NCBI GenBank assembly: GCA_023412495.1 | Contig: JAEYNP010000061.1 | Location: forward strand, 11,278-75,277 | Length of the DNA: 64,000 nucleotides | Direction: 5' to 3' | DNA from: Pseudomonadota bacterium | GTDB lineage: Bacteria; Desulfobacterota; Desulfobulbia; Desulfobulbales; Desulfocapsaceae | Shown: piece after piece, positions 8,512 through 16,866 of the stretch | How positions within the stretch are numbered: position 1 is the first letter of the stretch | Layout: each line of letters begins with the position of its first letter | Position numbers and translations under genes: made by a program | The notes under the pieces: model-generated | Told to the model about the DNA's origin: nothing | Database searches by the model: none | Seen by the model: only the letters and a program-made list of their open reading frames with translations

Positions 8512-9522
8512 TCACGAGAGGCTCGGAGCATCCTTGCGTATCCCCGTGAAAAAACTTGAAGCGCCTTCTTTTCCCGCTATAAGCGGCGAAGGAGTGAGGG
8601 ATAAGGCCGCTTCTTTGCAAAAAGCAACACAGAGCCCGCAGGTGCTGCAGCGTGAGGCGGCAAAGATCAGGCGCTTGCCCGGTCCGGTGCCGTCGGTCCG
8701 CAAGGCACCGGTGGGGCAGATGCCGGTGCAGCGCGGGCAGGTAGTACAGGCATCGGTGACTTTGAGGGTGGGTGTGATGAGGGCGTGGAGTCGGCTCTTT
8801 TCCTTTCCTTCGGCTTTGGCCAGAAGACTGTCGACCAATCTGACCCTGAACGGGAGTCTTCGACCTTGACCGGGCTGGCCTGGAGCCGAGTTTTTTTGCC
8901 TCTCCCGGACAAAAAACGTCATCCCGGCCCGAACGTTCGCTAAAAATGTTCTACGACTCTGCGGATATTGTTCCTCGCTTGCTGTGTCGGCCGCCAGGGA
9001 CAGTTCGCCGGTCAGGAACTCTGAGGCCGCTGTCAGTACAAGCCGCAAGGCTGCAAGAAATTGTTCGGCGGCCGATTTGTTGCAGCAGGTGGCGCAGCCG
9101 TCGGTGTTAAAGAGGATCATCTTGCAGCCGCTTCTCCCCAGGGCAAGAAGCATTTCCTCCGAAAACAGCCCGAGACAAGGGACGGGAACTTCATCTGCGA
9201 ACCGCGGTTTTTGACGAAAACACGAAACGTACAATCGAGTCCTGCCGGCCGCCTTCCTCATGATCTCTTCCAGATCGCCGGCCGCAACCAGGGATTCGTT
9301 CGGACAGACCGCGACGCAACGAAGACAGCCGGTGCATTTCCCCTCGTCGAGAACGACTTGACGATCTACCAGGGACAGCGCCCCGGCCGCACAGGCATTA
9401 AGGCAGAGCCGGCAATCGCAGGTATTGAGGCGGCGGCGCAGGCATCTTTCCCGCACTATGGCAGGCGCAGTTTGCGGCGAAGAACCGATAGCCTCAATAA
9501 GCGACAGGACATGCTCTTTCAT
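8512..9522 (-). CDS. Cytoplasmic polyferredoxin in the arr locus
   Basis: 336 residues. It has an N-terminal ferredoxin region with CDCRLCLNAC (~32-41) and CTGCLRCVAVCP (~64-75), a middle segment with clustered Cys (GCATCCN), and a second ferredoxin pair near the end (CTTCPRCTGICP, CSTCGLCVAFC). That is enough Cys for four [4Fe-4S] clusters. There is no signal peptide or twin arginine, so it should be cytoplasmic, unlike ArrB. The ATG at 9522 overlaps the TorD stop (ATGA), so the two are co-translated. It may carry electrons or help cofactor assembly for the molybdoenzyme; the role is inferred only from position. It is not part of the minimal arrAB set. Confidence 0.75.
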   Translation of the reverse strand: MKEHVLSLIEAIGSSPQTAPAIVRERCLRRRLNTCDCRLCLNACAAGALSLVDRQVVLDEGKCTGCLRCVAVCPNESLVAAGDLEEIMRKAAGRTRLYVSCFRQKPRFADEVPVPCLGLFSEEMLLALGRSGCKMILFNTDGCATCCNKSAAEQFLAALRLVLTAASEFLTGELSLAADTASEEQYPQSRRTFLANVRAGMTFFVRERQKNSAPGQPGQGRRLPFRVRLVDSLLAKAEGKEKSRLHALITPTLKVTDACTTCPRCTGICPTGALRTDGTGPGKRLIFAASRCSTCGLCVAFCKEAALSLTPSPLIAGKEGASSFFTGIRKDAPSLS

Positions 9523-10157
9523 GCCGGTGCCGAAGGGGTTTTCTGAATCTGCCGGCAGGCGGCGATGAAAAAGCCAAGGCACTCGGCCAATGCCAGATAA
9601 AAGGGGTTGACGGTGCCGCTGCGGATCGCCCGGCAGAAATCCTCCATCCATGAGTTCAGGAAATGGTGGAAGAATTCATTCTGCCGCAGTTCAAGGTCCG
9701 CCGCCCCCCCTTCCCGGCCCTCGACCAAGGCTGTCGCCTGGCAACTGAGCAGATAATGCATGAACTCCAGTTCCAGTGCCACATGATCGGGGGCCTCGGC
9801 GATCTCAACTGCCAGTCCGGCCTCCTCATAGCATCGCCGGACCGCCATGGTCGAATCGCCCATCAGCCTGCGGCTTTGCTCAAGATAGACCGAGCCGTAG
9901 GGGGCTGCGGCCAGTTCGAAAGGGCCGAGAAAGAGAGCCGCGTGGTCGACGCTCAACCGCTCCTGATCGAGGGTTTCCAGAGCCTCGGCCATGGCCCGGG
10001 CTGCCTTGCCGGCGTCAGGGGATAAGGGCTGCAGAAGACGGGCAAGATTGGGGCAGACATCTTCCTCGATGAACAGCTCCCTCTCCGGTTGGCAGAAGCA
10101 GGCGGCAAGAAGGCGGAAGCAGGCGGCGCGCCTCTGTATTTCTTCGTGGTTGTACAT
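9519..10157 (-). CDS. arrD: TorD-family chaperone for the molybdoenzyme
   Basis: 212 residues, all-helical, with the TorD/DmsD family pattern EAPDHVALELEFMHYLL (~118-134) and the preceding LFLGPFELAAAPYGSVYLE. Such proteins bind the Tat signal of a partner molybdoenzyme and hold it for cofactor insertion. The gene follows arrA-arrB, so ArrA is the natural client. The start at 10157 is chosen because upstream in-frame codons lie inside a terminator-like hairpin. The ribosome site is weak. The symbol arrD is given by analogy. Confidence 0.85.
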   Translation of the reverse strand: MYNHEEIQRRAACFRLLAACFCQPERELFIEEDVCPNLARLLQPLSPDAGKAARAMAEALETLDQERLSVDHAALFLGPFELAAAPYGSVYLEQSRRLMGDSTMAVRRCYEEAGLAVEIAEAPDHVALELEFMHYLLSCQATALVEGREGGAADLELRQNEFFHHFLNSWMEDFCRAIRSGTVNPFYLALAECLGFFIAACRQIQKTPSAPA

Positions 10158-10161
10158 AATC

Positions 10162-10215
10162 GCAAAAAAATATTCTTCGGACGGGCCGAGCATGCACCCG
10201 CAATCCCGTCCGAAG
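10162..10215 (-). terminator. Terminator-like hairpin between arrB and the TorD gene
   Basis: On the minus strand, CTTCGGACGGG (10215-10205) and CCCGTCCGAAG (10185-10175) form a perfect 11-bp stem followed by AATATTTTTTT. It lies within the operon, just before the chaperone start at 10157. It could attenuate transcription so that less chaperone and polyferredoxin is made than ArrAB. Confidence 0.75.
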
Positions 10216-10227
10216 GATGAATATCGT

Positions 10228-10992
10228 CTATCTCGCTGAATATTCGCGAATATAGTAGACATTGGGCTTGGTGCCCTCCTCGGGTTTCAGGACGAAGTGC
10301 TTGTTGGCCTTCAGCAGCTTGGCCACTTCGCTCGCCGGATCGGCGAGATCTCCGAAGACCCTCGCCCCGGACGGACACGACACCACGCAGTAGGGCAATT
10401 CTCCATTTTTAACCCGATGATCGCAGAAAATGCATTTCTCGACGATATTGTCGCGACGCACTGCCTCGTAATCGGGATGGACATATGTGTTCTTGTGGGG
10501 CGGGAGGGCTCCAACCCCGGCCGCCAATTCCGTCCCGGAGGTGGTGCAGCCCTTGATCAACTCTTTCTTGTCGGTAAAAAATGGCTGTGTCGGGGCGCCC
10601 TCCTCGTTATAGCTGATGACGCTGTACTCGCCGAAAGCTCCGTCCCGCTTGACCTCGCTCATGCTGTAGGGACAGGCCTCCTGGCAGGCCCGGCAGCCGA
10701 TGCATCGTTCGTCGTTGTGCATGGTGATGCCGTCCGCAGTCTTGTACATCGCCTTGGGCTCGACCGGGCAGGCTTCGACACAGGCGGCGTTGCTGCAGTG
10801 ATTGCAGAGTACCGGCAGGGTGCGGTAGGTGGTGTTGGGGAATTTACCGACGGTCTCATGCACGAAGTCGGCCCAGTTATGGGTCTGGCCGTTTTTTCGA
10901 ATAGCCGTGTTGTTCTCCGTCTTACAGGCCAGGGCACAGCTGCCGCAGCCCACACATTTCCGCAGGTCAATTATCATCGCATATTGCGTCAT
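10228..10992 (-). CDS. arrB: Arsenate respiratory reductase, iron-sulfur subunit
   Basis: 254 residues of DmsB/PsrB-type ferredoxin with four Cys groups: CVGCGSCALAC (~13-23), CNHCSNAACVEACPV, CIGCRACQEACPY and CIFCDHR with CVVSCPSGA. This is the four-cluster pattern of electron-transfer subunits of molybdoenzymes. There is no signal peptide; it would be exported with ArrA through Tat. GGAGG precedes the ATG at 10992, 20 bases after arrA. No membrane anchor subunit (NrfD/PsrC type) is encoded here, which fits ArrAB, where electrons usually come from a CymA-like quinol dehydrogenase encoded elsewhere. Confidence 0.88.
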   Translation of the reverse strand: MTQYAMIIDLRKCVGCGSCALACKTENNTAIRKNGQTHNWADFVHETVGKFPNTTYRTLPVLCNHCSNAACVEACPVEPKAMYKTADGITMHNDERCIGCRACQEACPYSMSEVKRDGAFGEYSVISYNEEGAPTQPFFTDKKELIKGCTTSGTELAAGVGALPPHKNTYVHPDYEAVRRDNIVEKCIFCDHRVKNGELPYCVVSCPSGARVFGDLADPASEVAKLLKANKHFVLKPEEGTKPNVYYIREYSAR

Positions 10993-11012
10993 TATCCGTT
11001 CCTCCTCTTGCC

Positions 11013-13601
11013 TTAAATCCGTTCGATTTTTACGCCGGTGAAACCGCCGTTGCGTACATTGCCGCCGCTCAGCCGTTCCGTATCAAAAGGCATGAGGGTA
11101 TTGTTGTTGCCGCCGCGCGGCACAGCCTTCGCAAAATCCGTAGCAGCGGTCCGCCCGTAAGCCCAGTGCCCCTGCCCGAAAGCCTTGGCCACCGTGCCGG
11201 GACGGATTCCCTCCCAGAGATGGACCGTGCATTCGATGCTGCCGACAACCGAAGTCACCCGGATGGCATCGCCCTCGCCCAGTCCGAGCTTTGCCGCATC
11301 GGCCGGGTTCATCTTGAGTACGTCCTGGTTGCCCACATCGCCCGGATCCACATGCTTGAACTCGTAGTACCACGGCGAATTCTGGCTGCGCCCTTCGCGG
11401 TTGAGCCGCGACTTGTAATCGATGAAGGTGAAGGGGTAATCCTTTTCGCTGCCGTGGCGGAAGGGCGGTTCGTAATGGGGCACGAATGCCACCTCGCCCC
11501 GGGCGGTATAATTGCAGGTGGCGAGGATGTCATCCACCGTGGTCTTGTGTTTCTCGGCGTGCTCGGTCAGGGCCTTTTTCAGGGTCTCGCTGTAGAATTC
11601 GAACTTATGGGAGACGGTGCCGGTAGTGGTTGTCTTGCCGTCTTTTTCCTCATCCTTGCCGAATTTTCCGCCCCAGCGCGACTTGTAGGGCTGCGCGTCG
11701 GAATTCCACATCCCACGCTTCCTGAACTCGGCCCAACCGGCGATCTTGTCGCCGCCGACCGATTTGCCGTTCCACATATCCTGGGTGTAATACTTCACTG
11801 CGTACTCGGTGAACTCCTTGGCGTTGGCAGCTTCCTTACCGGTTTCCGGATCCTTGAATTCCTTTTTCAGGAAGTCGAGGAGGTTCGGGAAGCCCCGTTC
11901 AGCAAATTTTTCGCCGAGCAGCCAGGGGAATTCGGTTTCGTCGTTGATCGCCCGCCAGAGCGGTTCGACCACCGGCTGCAGGAGGGTGCACTGGGCGTAA
12001 CGGTTTTGTTTCTGTTTGACCCAGCAGAGCTTCTCGTACATCGACACTGCGCCTGGAAGGACGATATCGGCATACTGGGTCATCTCCGAGGCATTGGTGG
12101 TGATATGGACGAAGAAAGGAATCTTCTCCATCGCCTTTTCCCAACGTTCGGCGCCGGTGCAGGAAAACGCGAAGTTGTTCATATAGCCGACCGCCACTTT
12201 GATCTCGTACGGGTCGGCGGCGAGGATGCCGGTGGCGGCGTTGTTGGTGATGACTCCACCGCCCGACTTGCCGGCGTTGAGGGCGGGGTAGCCCTTGGTG
12301 CCGCGCTGGTCGATCTTTTTCAGCTTGCCCTGCTTCTTGGCCAGGTCGTCCAGGTAGTCATCGAGCTTCGGCATTTTTTGAGTCGGCACCTTGTTCGACG
12401 GCAGGGTGCCGCCGATATTGTCGATGCCGCCCACCAGGCCGTTCAGGGCATTGACCGCCATGGCGCTGTACCCGCCTCGGACCTGCATCGCCGCCCCCGG
12501 TCCCATCCACACGGCGACGTTGGGGGCAGCCTTGGCCATGCCCCTCGCCACCCGGACGATCTGCTCGGCCGGCACCTTGGTGATCTCCGCCGCCTTGGCC
12601 GGAGTCATGTCTTTGACCGCCAGATTCCACCACCGGACCACCCCGTGCGACTCCTTCTCGACAAAGGCGGCCTCGTCCACCACCATTCCCGGTTGGAAGA
12701 GATTCCTGCCGTCTTTGAAATCACCGACGAACTCCCTGAACCACAAGCCCTCGCTCAGGATCACATGGGCGATGGCCAGGGCCAAAGCCCCGTCGGTACC
12801 CGGCAGGAGCGGTAGCCATTCCTGGGCTTTCGCTGCAGTATTGTTCAATTTCGGATCCACCACCGCGACTGTTGCTCGATCGATGACGTCACCCAGCCGC
12901 TTGATCATCGCCGGAACCATCCGGTTGGAACTGACCGGATCGCAGCCCCAGACCAGCAGGTATTTGGAATTATCGACGTCGTAGTCCCGGTATTCCCACT
13001 TGCCCTCGGTGTAGTAGGCGCCGAAATTTTCAGCCTCGGCGCAGATCGAGCTGTGTGAAATATTATTGGGTGAGCCGAAGATCTTGGTCACCCCGTCGTA
13101 GATGATATCGCGCATGTAGGTATAGCGACCGCGCATAAGCATGTACTTCTCGGGCTCGCCCGCCTTACGGAGTTCCATCATTTTATCGGCGATGGTATTG
13201 AAGGCTTCATCCCAGGAGATGGGCACAAAACCGGGATCCACGCCGCGGCCTTTCTTGGAATTGGTCCGTTTCATAGGCACTTTCACCCGATCGGGATCGT
13301 AAACCTGCTGAAGGGAAAGGTGTCCTCTCGGGCAGACCTTGCCGTCATTTTGCTTGGAATACCTGTTGCCCCGGACCTTGGTCGCCCGGCCGTCCTGAAC
13401 GAAGATCTCCACCGGGCACCAGCAGGTGCAACCCTGGCAGGTGCTCGTCTTCCACTCTCCAGGCAGTTCACCGATCGATTTGCCACCCGCGGCGGCCAGG
13501 CCGTTGGTTTTCGGCCCTTTCTTATCGCTGCAACCACTGAACAATGCCGTTGTTCCCGCAGCCACCGATAATTTGAGAAAATCCCTCCGCTTAATCTGCA
13601 T
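11013..13601 (-). CDS. arrA: Arsenate respiratory reductase, molybdopterin subunit
   Basis: 862 residues. The N-terminus MQIKRRDFLKLSVAAG is a Tat signal; LFSGC after it could also be a lipobox. A [4Fe-4S] motif CQGCTCWCP with CPRGH follows at ~55-95, typical of the DMSO-reductase family. Features that point to ArrA rather than other family members are the motif MRGRYTYMRD, then SHSSICAEAENFGAYYTEG with KWEYRDYD, the GDFKDG region, and WWNLAVKD, which matches the positions of published arrA primer motifs. In known ArrA, an Arg of RGRY and the His and Lys of these motifs bind arsenate; equivalents are present. GGAGGT precedes the ATG at 13601. A sigma-54 promoter lies 70 bases upstream. It would reduce arsenate to arsenite in the periplasm. 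A polysulfide/thiosulfate reductase is the main alternative and is less likely. Confidence 0.87.
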   Translation of the reverse strand: MQIKRRDFLKLSVAAGTTALFSGCSDKKGPKTNGLAAAGGKSIGELPGEWKTSTCQGCTCWCPVEIFVQDGRATKVRGNRYSKQNDGKVCPRGHLSLQQVYDPDRVKVPMKRTNSKKGRGVDPGFVPISWDEAFNTIADKMMELRKAGEPEKYMLMRGRYTYMRDIIYDGVTKIFGSPNNISHSSICAEAENFGAYYTEGKWEYRDYDVDNSKYLLVWGCDPVSSNRMVPAMIKRLGDVIDRATVAVVDPKLNNTAAKAQEWLPLLPGTDGALALAIAHVILSEGLWFREFVGDFKDGRNLFQPGMVVDEAAFVEKESHGVVRWWNLAVKDMTPAKAAEITKVPAEQIVRVARGMAKAAPNVAVWMGPGAAMQVRGGYSAMAVNALNGLVGGIDNIGGTLPSNKVPTQKMPKLDDYLDDLAKKQGKLKKIDQRGTKGYPALNAGKSGGGVITNNAATGILAADPYEIKVAVGYMNNFAFSCTGAERWEKAMEKIPFFVHITTNASEMTQYADIVLPGAVSMYEKLCWVKQKQNRYAQCTLLQPVVEPLWRAINDETEFPWLLGEKFAERGFPNLLDFLKKEFKDPETGKEAANAKEFTEYAVKYYTQDMWNGKSVGGDKIAGWAEFRKRGMWNSDAQPYKSRWGGKFGKDEEKDGKTTTTGTVSHKFEFYSETLKKALTEHAEKHKTTVDDILATCNYTARGEVAFVPHYEPPFRHGSEKDYPFTFIDYKSRLNREGRSQNSPWYYEFKHVDPGDVGNQDVLKMNPADAAKLGLGEGDAIRVTSVVGSIECTVHLWEGIRPGTVAKAFGQGHWAYGRTAATDFAKAVPRGGNNNTLMPFDTERLSGGNVRNGGFTGVKIERI

Positions 13602-13670
13602 GGACACCTCCGTCTTACCTGATTTTGATAATACCTGCACCGGCTTCACGCCTGTTGATACCACAGATGA

Positions 13671-13685
13671 GCATTTTCCATGCCA
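13671..13685 (-). promoter_or_regulatory. Sigma-54 promoter of arrA
   Basis: On the minus strand TGGCATGGAAAATGC has the invariant GG (-24) and GC (-12) separated by 10 bases, and matches TGGCA of the consensus. The expected start is ~60 bases before the arrA ATG. The locus also encodes an NtrC-type sigma-54 activator. Confidence 0.7.
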
Positions 13686-13931
13686 TGGCTATTCTGACCA
13701 ACGACGTTACGAAAAAGTAACAAAAACCTCGGTTTCTTAAAAAATATTCCAGGATTTCAAAGTATTGTTGTTATTTGCACATGATGGATCGACAATTTTT
13801 CATGCCGATTGTTGAAAAAATTCAGAAACACAATAAAAACGGAAAGTTACGACAACAGGCAATCCGCCGGATGTTACCGGAAGGAAACGCCGGCCATGAT
13901 TTGTTCATTGTGATGGCAGGGAAAGGGTGTG
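13686..13931. promoter_or_regulatory. arrA upstream region with candidate activator sites
   Basis: This gene-free stretch between the sigma-54 promoter and the regulator gene holds two palindromes. One is GTTAC-N6-GTAAC at 13706-13721. The other is AATTTTTCA-N10-TGAAAAAATT at 13793-13822, about 130-160 bases before the expected start, a usual distance for sigma-54 enhancer sites. Which, if either, binds the regulator is unknown. Confidence 0.4.
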
Positions 13932-15284
13932 TTAAAGCTCAAGCTGGTGAGCGGTAATTTTTTCCCAGAGGGTCTTGCGGCTGATCCCGAGGATCTCTGC
14001 GGCCCTGGAGCGATTGCCCTTGGTGAGCTGGAGAATCCTGGAGATATGGTCCTTCTCCGCCTCCCCGGTGATGTCAGCCAAAGTGGCCAGGGCAGTCTTT
14101 TCCCGGCGGCCCCTGCCGGCGCCGATATGGGAGGGAAGGTCGGTGGGGCGGATGACTTTTTCGCCGGCCAGAGCAATGGAGCGTTCCACTACATTGAGCA
14201 GTTCTCTGACATTGCCGGGAAAATGGTAACGCATCAGGGCTTCCATCGCCTCGACCGAAAAGCAAACATCGGTCCCCAGTCGATCGTTGATGCGTTTGGC
14301 GAAGGCCTGGGTGAGGAGCGGGATATCCTCCCGGCGTTTACGCAGCGGCGGCAGCACCACCGGAATGACGTTCAGGCGGTAGTAGAGGTCCTCGCGGAAC
14401 CCACCCTTCCTGACCTCCTCTTCCAAATCCTTGTTGGTGGCGGCGACGATCCGGACATCCACGTGGACCGAGCCTGTCCCCCCCAGACGTTCGAAACTCC
14501 GCTCCTCCAGGACCCGCAGGATTTTGGTCTGAGTGAGGAGCGGCAGATCGCCGATTTCATCGAGAAAGATGGTGCCGCCGTCGGCCAGGTCGAAGCGCCC
14601 GGGTTTTCTCGCCGCGGCTCCGGTGAAGGCGCCCTTCTCATAGCCGAACAGTTCGCTTTCGATCAGCTCTGCGGGCAGGGCGGCGCAGTTTACCCGGATG
14701 ATCGGCTTGGTCTTCCGCGCGCTCTGGTAGTGGATGGTCGAGGCGATCAGTTCCTTGCCGGTCCCGGACTCACCGAGGATCAGCACGGTCGAATTGGTCC
14801 TGCTCACCTTGCCGAGCAGGGCGAAGACCGCCCGCATGGCCTTGCTCTCGCCGATGATGTTGGGAAAGTCGTAGTAGCTGCTCAGCTCCTGTTTCAAGCG
14901 GATATTCTCGTCGGCAAGCGACTGGACTTCCAGGGCCTTGGCCACGGTTACCAGCATCTCGTCGAGGTCGAAGGGCTTGGTGACATAATCGAAGGCCCCG
15001 TAACGAATGGCGGCCACCGCGTCCTTGATGCTGCCGTAGGCGGTCATCATGATCACCGGCGTCGACGGCGACTCGGCGAGACTCTTGCGGAGGACCTCGG
15101 CACCGTCCGCTCCCGGCAGGCGGATATCGGTAATGACCAGGGAAAATTCGCCCTCGGTAAGCGCGGCAAGGGCCTCTTCACCGCCGGCAACCGGGAAGAC
15201 CGTGTAGCCTTCGGCCTTGAGGGCATCGGTCAGGGAAATACGCAGGATCTTCTCGTCCTCGACCAGCAGGATGCTCTTTTTCAT
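13932..15284 (-). CDS. NtrC-family sigma-54 response regulator
   Basis: 450 residues. It has a receiver domain (1-~120) with phospho-acceptor Asp in LVITDIRLPG and Lys in DYVTKPFD. The sigma-54 interaction AAA+ domain (~140-380) has Walker A GESGTGKELIAS, the GAFTGA loop that contacts sigma-54, and TIFLDEIGDLP. A Fis-type helix-turn-helix ends it (NRSRAAEILGISRKTLWEKI). The start overlaps the kinase stop by 4 bases (ATGA). It most likely activates arrA and its own operon, both of which have sigma-54 promoters. Confidence 0.93.
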   Translation of the reverse strand: MKKSILLVEDEKILRISLTDALKAEGYTVFPVAGGEEALAALTEGEFSLVITDIRLPGADGAEVLRKSLAESPSTPVIMMTAYGSIKDAVAAIRYGAFDYVTKPFDLDEMLVTVAKALEVQSLADENIRLKQELSSYYDFPNIIGESKAMRAVFALLGKVSRTNSTVLILGESGTGKELIASTIHYQSARKTKPIIRVNCAALPAELIESELFGYEKGAFTGAAARKPGRFDLADGGTIFLDEIGDLPLLTQTKILRVLEERSFERLGGTGSVHVDVRIVAATNKDLEEEVRKGGFREDLYYRLNVIPVVLPPLRKRREDIPLLTQAFAKRINDRLGTDVCFSVEAMEALMRYHFPGNVRELLNVVERSIALAGEKVIRPTDLPSHIGAGRGRREKTALATLADITGEAEKDHISRILQLTKGNRSRAAEILGISRKTLWEKITAHQLEL

Positions 15285-16732
15285 TTTTCCTCCGGTATGA
15301 GTATGGTCACCGTCGTGCCGACGCCGACCCGGCTGGCGATGTCGATACGGCCGCGATATTTTTTCACCAGTTCGTAGGTCATCCACATCCCGAGCCCGGT
15401 GCCTTCGCCGGCCTTCTTGGTGGAATAGAAGAGGTCGAAGACCTGGCCGAGCCGCTCCGCCTCTATGCCGCAGCCGGTGTCCTCGATGGCAAACCGCACC
15501 TCGCTGCCTTCGCGAGCGGCGAAAATGCGCAGCATGCCGCCGCCTTCCATCGCCTGAACAGCATTGATCATGACATTCAAAAAGATCTCCTCAAGGTCGT
15601 GGGGTGCGACCGGTACCACCAGTTCAGGCTCAACTTCCTGCTGATACCTTATTCCTTGTTTCTTCAGGCGGTAATCGAGAAACTTCATCACCCCCAGGAG
15701 GATCCGCGCCACCTCGGAACGTTTCTCCTCCCCCTCACGGCGGCCTGCTGTCCAGAGGAGCTGGCCGACGGTTTTTTCTATACTCTCCAGGCCTTCCTGG
15801 ACCAGTTCAAGATAATTCCGTCGGAAATCAGGGTCATCCCCCTGGCGCTGCAGCATCCTGACACAGTTGAACAGTCCGCCGAGAGGATTGTTGATCCTGT
15901 GGGCGACGCTCGACGACAGCACCCCCAGGGTGGCCAGTTTTTCCGACTGCAGGAGCTTCTCGTGGGCGAGCTTCATCTCCTCGTTGGCCCGGCGGATCCG
16001 CCGTACCATGTCGTTGTAGCTCTCGGCGAGCCGGGCCAGCTCGTCGCTGCCGGCGACCGGTATCGTCTTTTCGCCCATTTCCACCTCCACCTCGCCCATC
16101 GCCCGGGAAAGATCGATGACAGGCTTGATGAACCACTGGCTGAGAAAATAGATGAGCACGAACAAAATGGAAAGAACGAGGACGGATAAGACGACGATCT
16201 CGACGATCATGCCCCGGATCTCCCGGGCCACATTTTCCAAGGAAAGGGAAAAGAGCAAAACGCCCCAATGCTTACCTTCGATCGCCAGGGGGGCGGCAAA
16301 TTCGAGGGCGGCGACGCCGCTCGCCGGGTCCACGGTCTTTCTGACCTGTATTTCCGCCCCGCTGCCGGCTTCCTCGATGAAGGGACTCGAGTATTTCCGG
16401 CCGAATTCCCGGAAGTCGCTGTGCGAGATGACCCGCAGCGAGGTGTCGAGCACCGCGACGGCAATGAGATCGAGCTCCCGCCGTTGATACAGTTCCCGCA
16501 CGTAGTTGTCGATGAGGCCGCCTTCTTCGACCAGGCCCAGCTTTTCGTAGATCAGTTCGTTGATGATGAGGGCGCTGACCGTCCTGGCCATGAGCAGCCC
16601 CTGTTTTTCGCTGGCATCGAGCAGTGCCGTGCGGGTTCTGACAGCTACCCAATACCCGATGATAGTGGTGAGGACCAGAACGGAGAGAAAGGCGATGATG
16701 ATGAATTTTTTCTGGAGCGAGAGTTTTTTCAT
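15281..16732 (-). CDS. Membrane sensor histidine kinase of the arr locus
   Basis: 483 residues. Two membrane helices (~10-30 and ~178-202) enclose a ~145-residue periplasmic sensor domain. A HAMP domain (KPVIDLSRAMGE) and coiled coil follow, then a His-phosphoacceptor segment (SSVAHRINNPLGG, His ~283), and an ATPase domain with NVMINAVQAM, DTGCGIE and GTGLGMWM. It pairs with the regulator that overlaps its 3' end. The operon also begins with a periplasmic double binding protein, which could present the ligand (arsenate or a related oxyanion) to the sensor domain. Confidence 0.92.
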   Translation of the reverse strand: MKKLSLQKKFIIIAFLSVLVLTTIIGYWVAVRTRTALLDASEKQGLLMARTVSALIINELIYEKLGLVEEGGLIDNYVRELYQRRELDLIAVAVLDTSLRVISHSDFREFGRKYSSPFIEEAGSGAEIQVRKTVDPASGVAALEFAAPLAIEGKHWGVLLFSLSLENVAREIRGMIVEIVVLSVLVLSILFVLIYFLSQWFIKPVIDLSRAMGEVEVEMGEKTIPVAGSDELARLAESYNDMVRRIRRANEEMKLAHEKLLQSEKLATLGVLSSSVAHRINNPLGGLFNCVRMLQRQGDDPDFRRNYLELVQEGLESIEKTVGQLLWTAGRREGEEKRSEVARILLGVMKFLDYRLKKQGIRYQQEVEPELVVPVAPHDLEEIFLNVMINAVQAMEGGGMLRIFAAREGSEVRFAIEDTGCGIEAERLGQVFDLFYSTKKAGEGTGLGMWMTYELVKKYRGRIDIASRVGVGTTVTILIPEEK

Positions 16733-16815
16733 TTAGTGCCTTACTCCTGAAAGTCTCTCATGAATAACAAGAAATCTGAAGTATCATTTGAAACTAAGAA
16801 CTTAAAATAACCACC

Positions 16816-16855
16816 AAGGCACTTATACCCAAAGGGGGGACTGTACGGAGTCCCC
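16816..16855 (+). repeat. Dispersed intergenic repeat A, copy 2
   Basis: AAGGCACTTATACCC..GGGGGACTG..GAGTCCCCC, matching copy 1 at 1262-1303 and copy 3 at 19185-19222. It lies in the 134-base gap between the binding-protein gene and the kinase gene of one operon. Confidence 0.7.
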
Positions 16856-16866
16856 CTTGTGGGGTA

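Noticed and set aside
11166..12815. 549-residue open frame antisense to arrA
   Set aside because: Shadow of arrA; no ribosome site and no recognisable motif.
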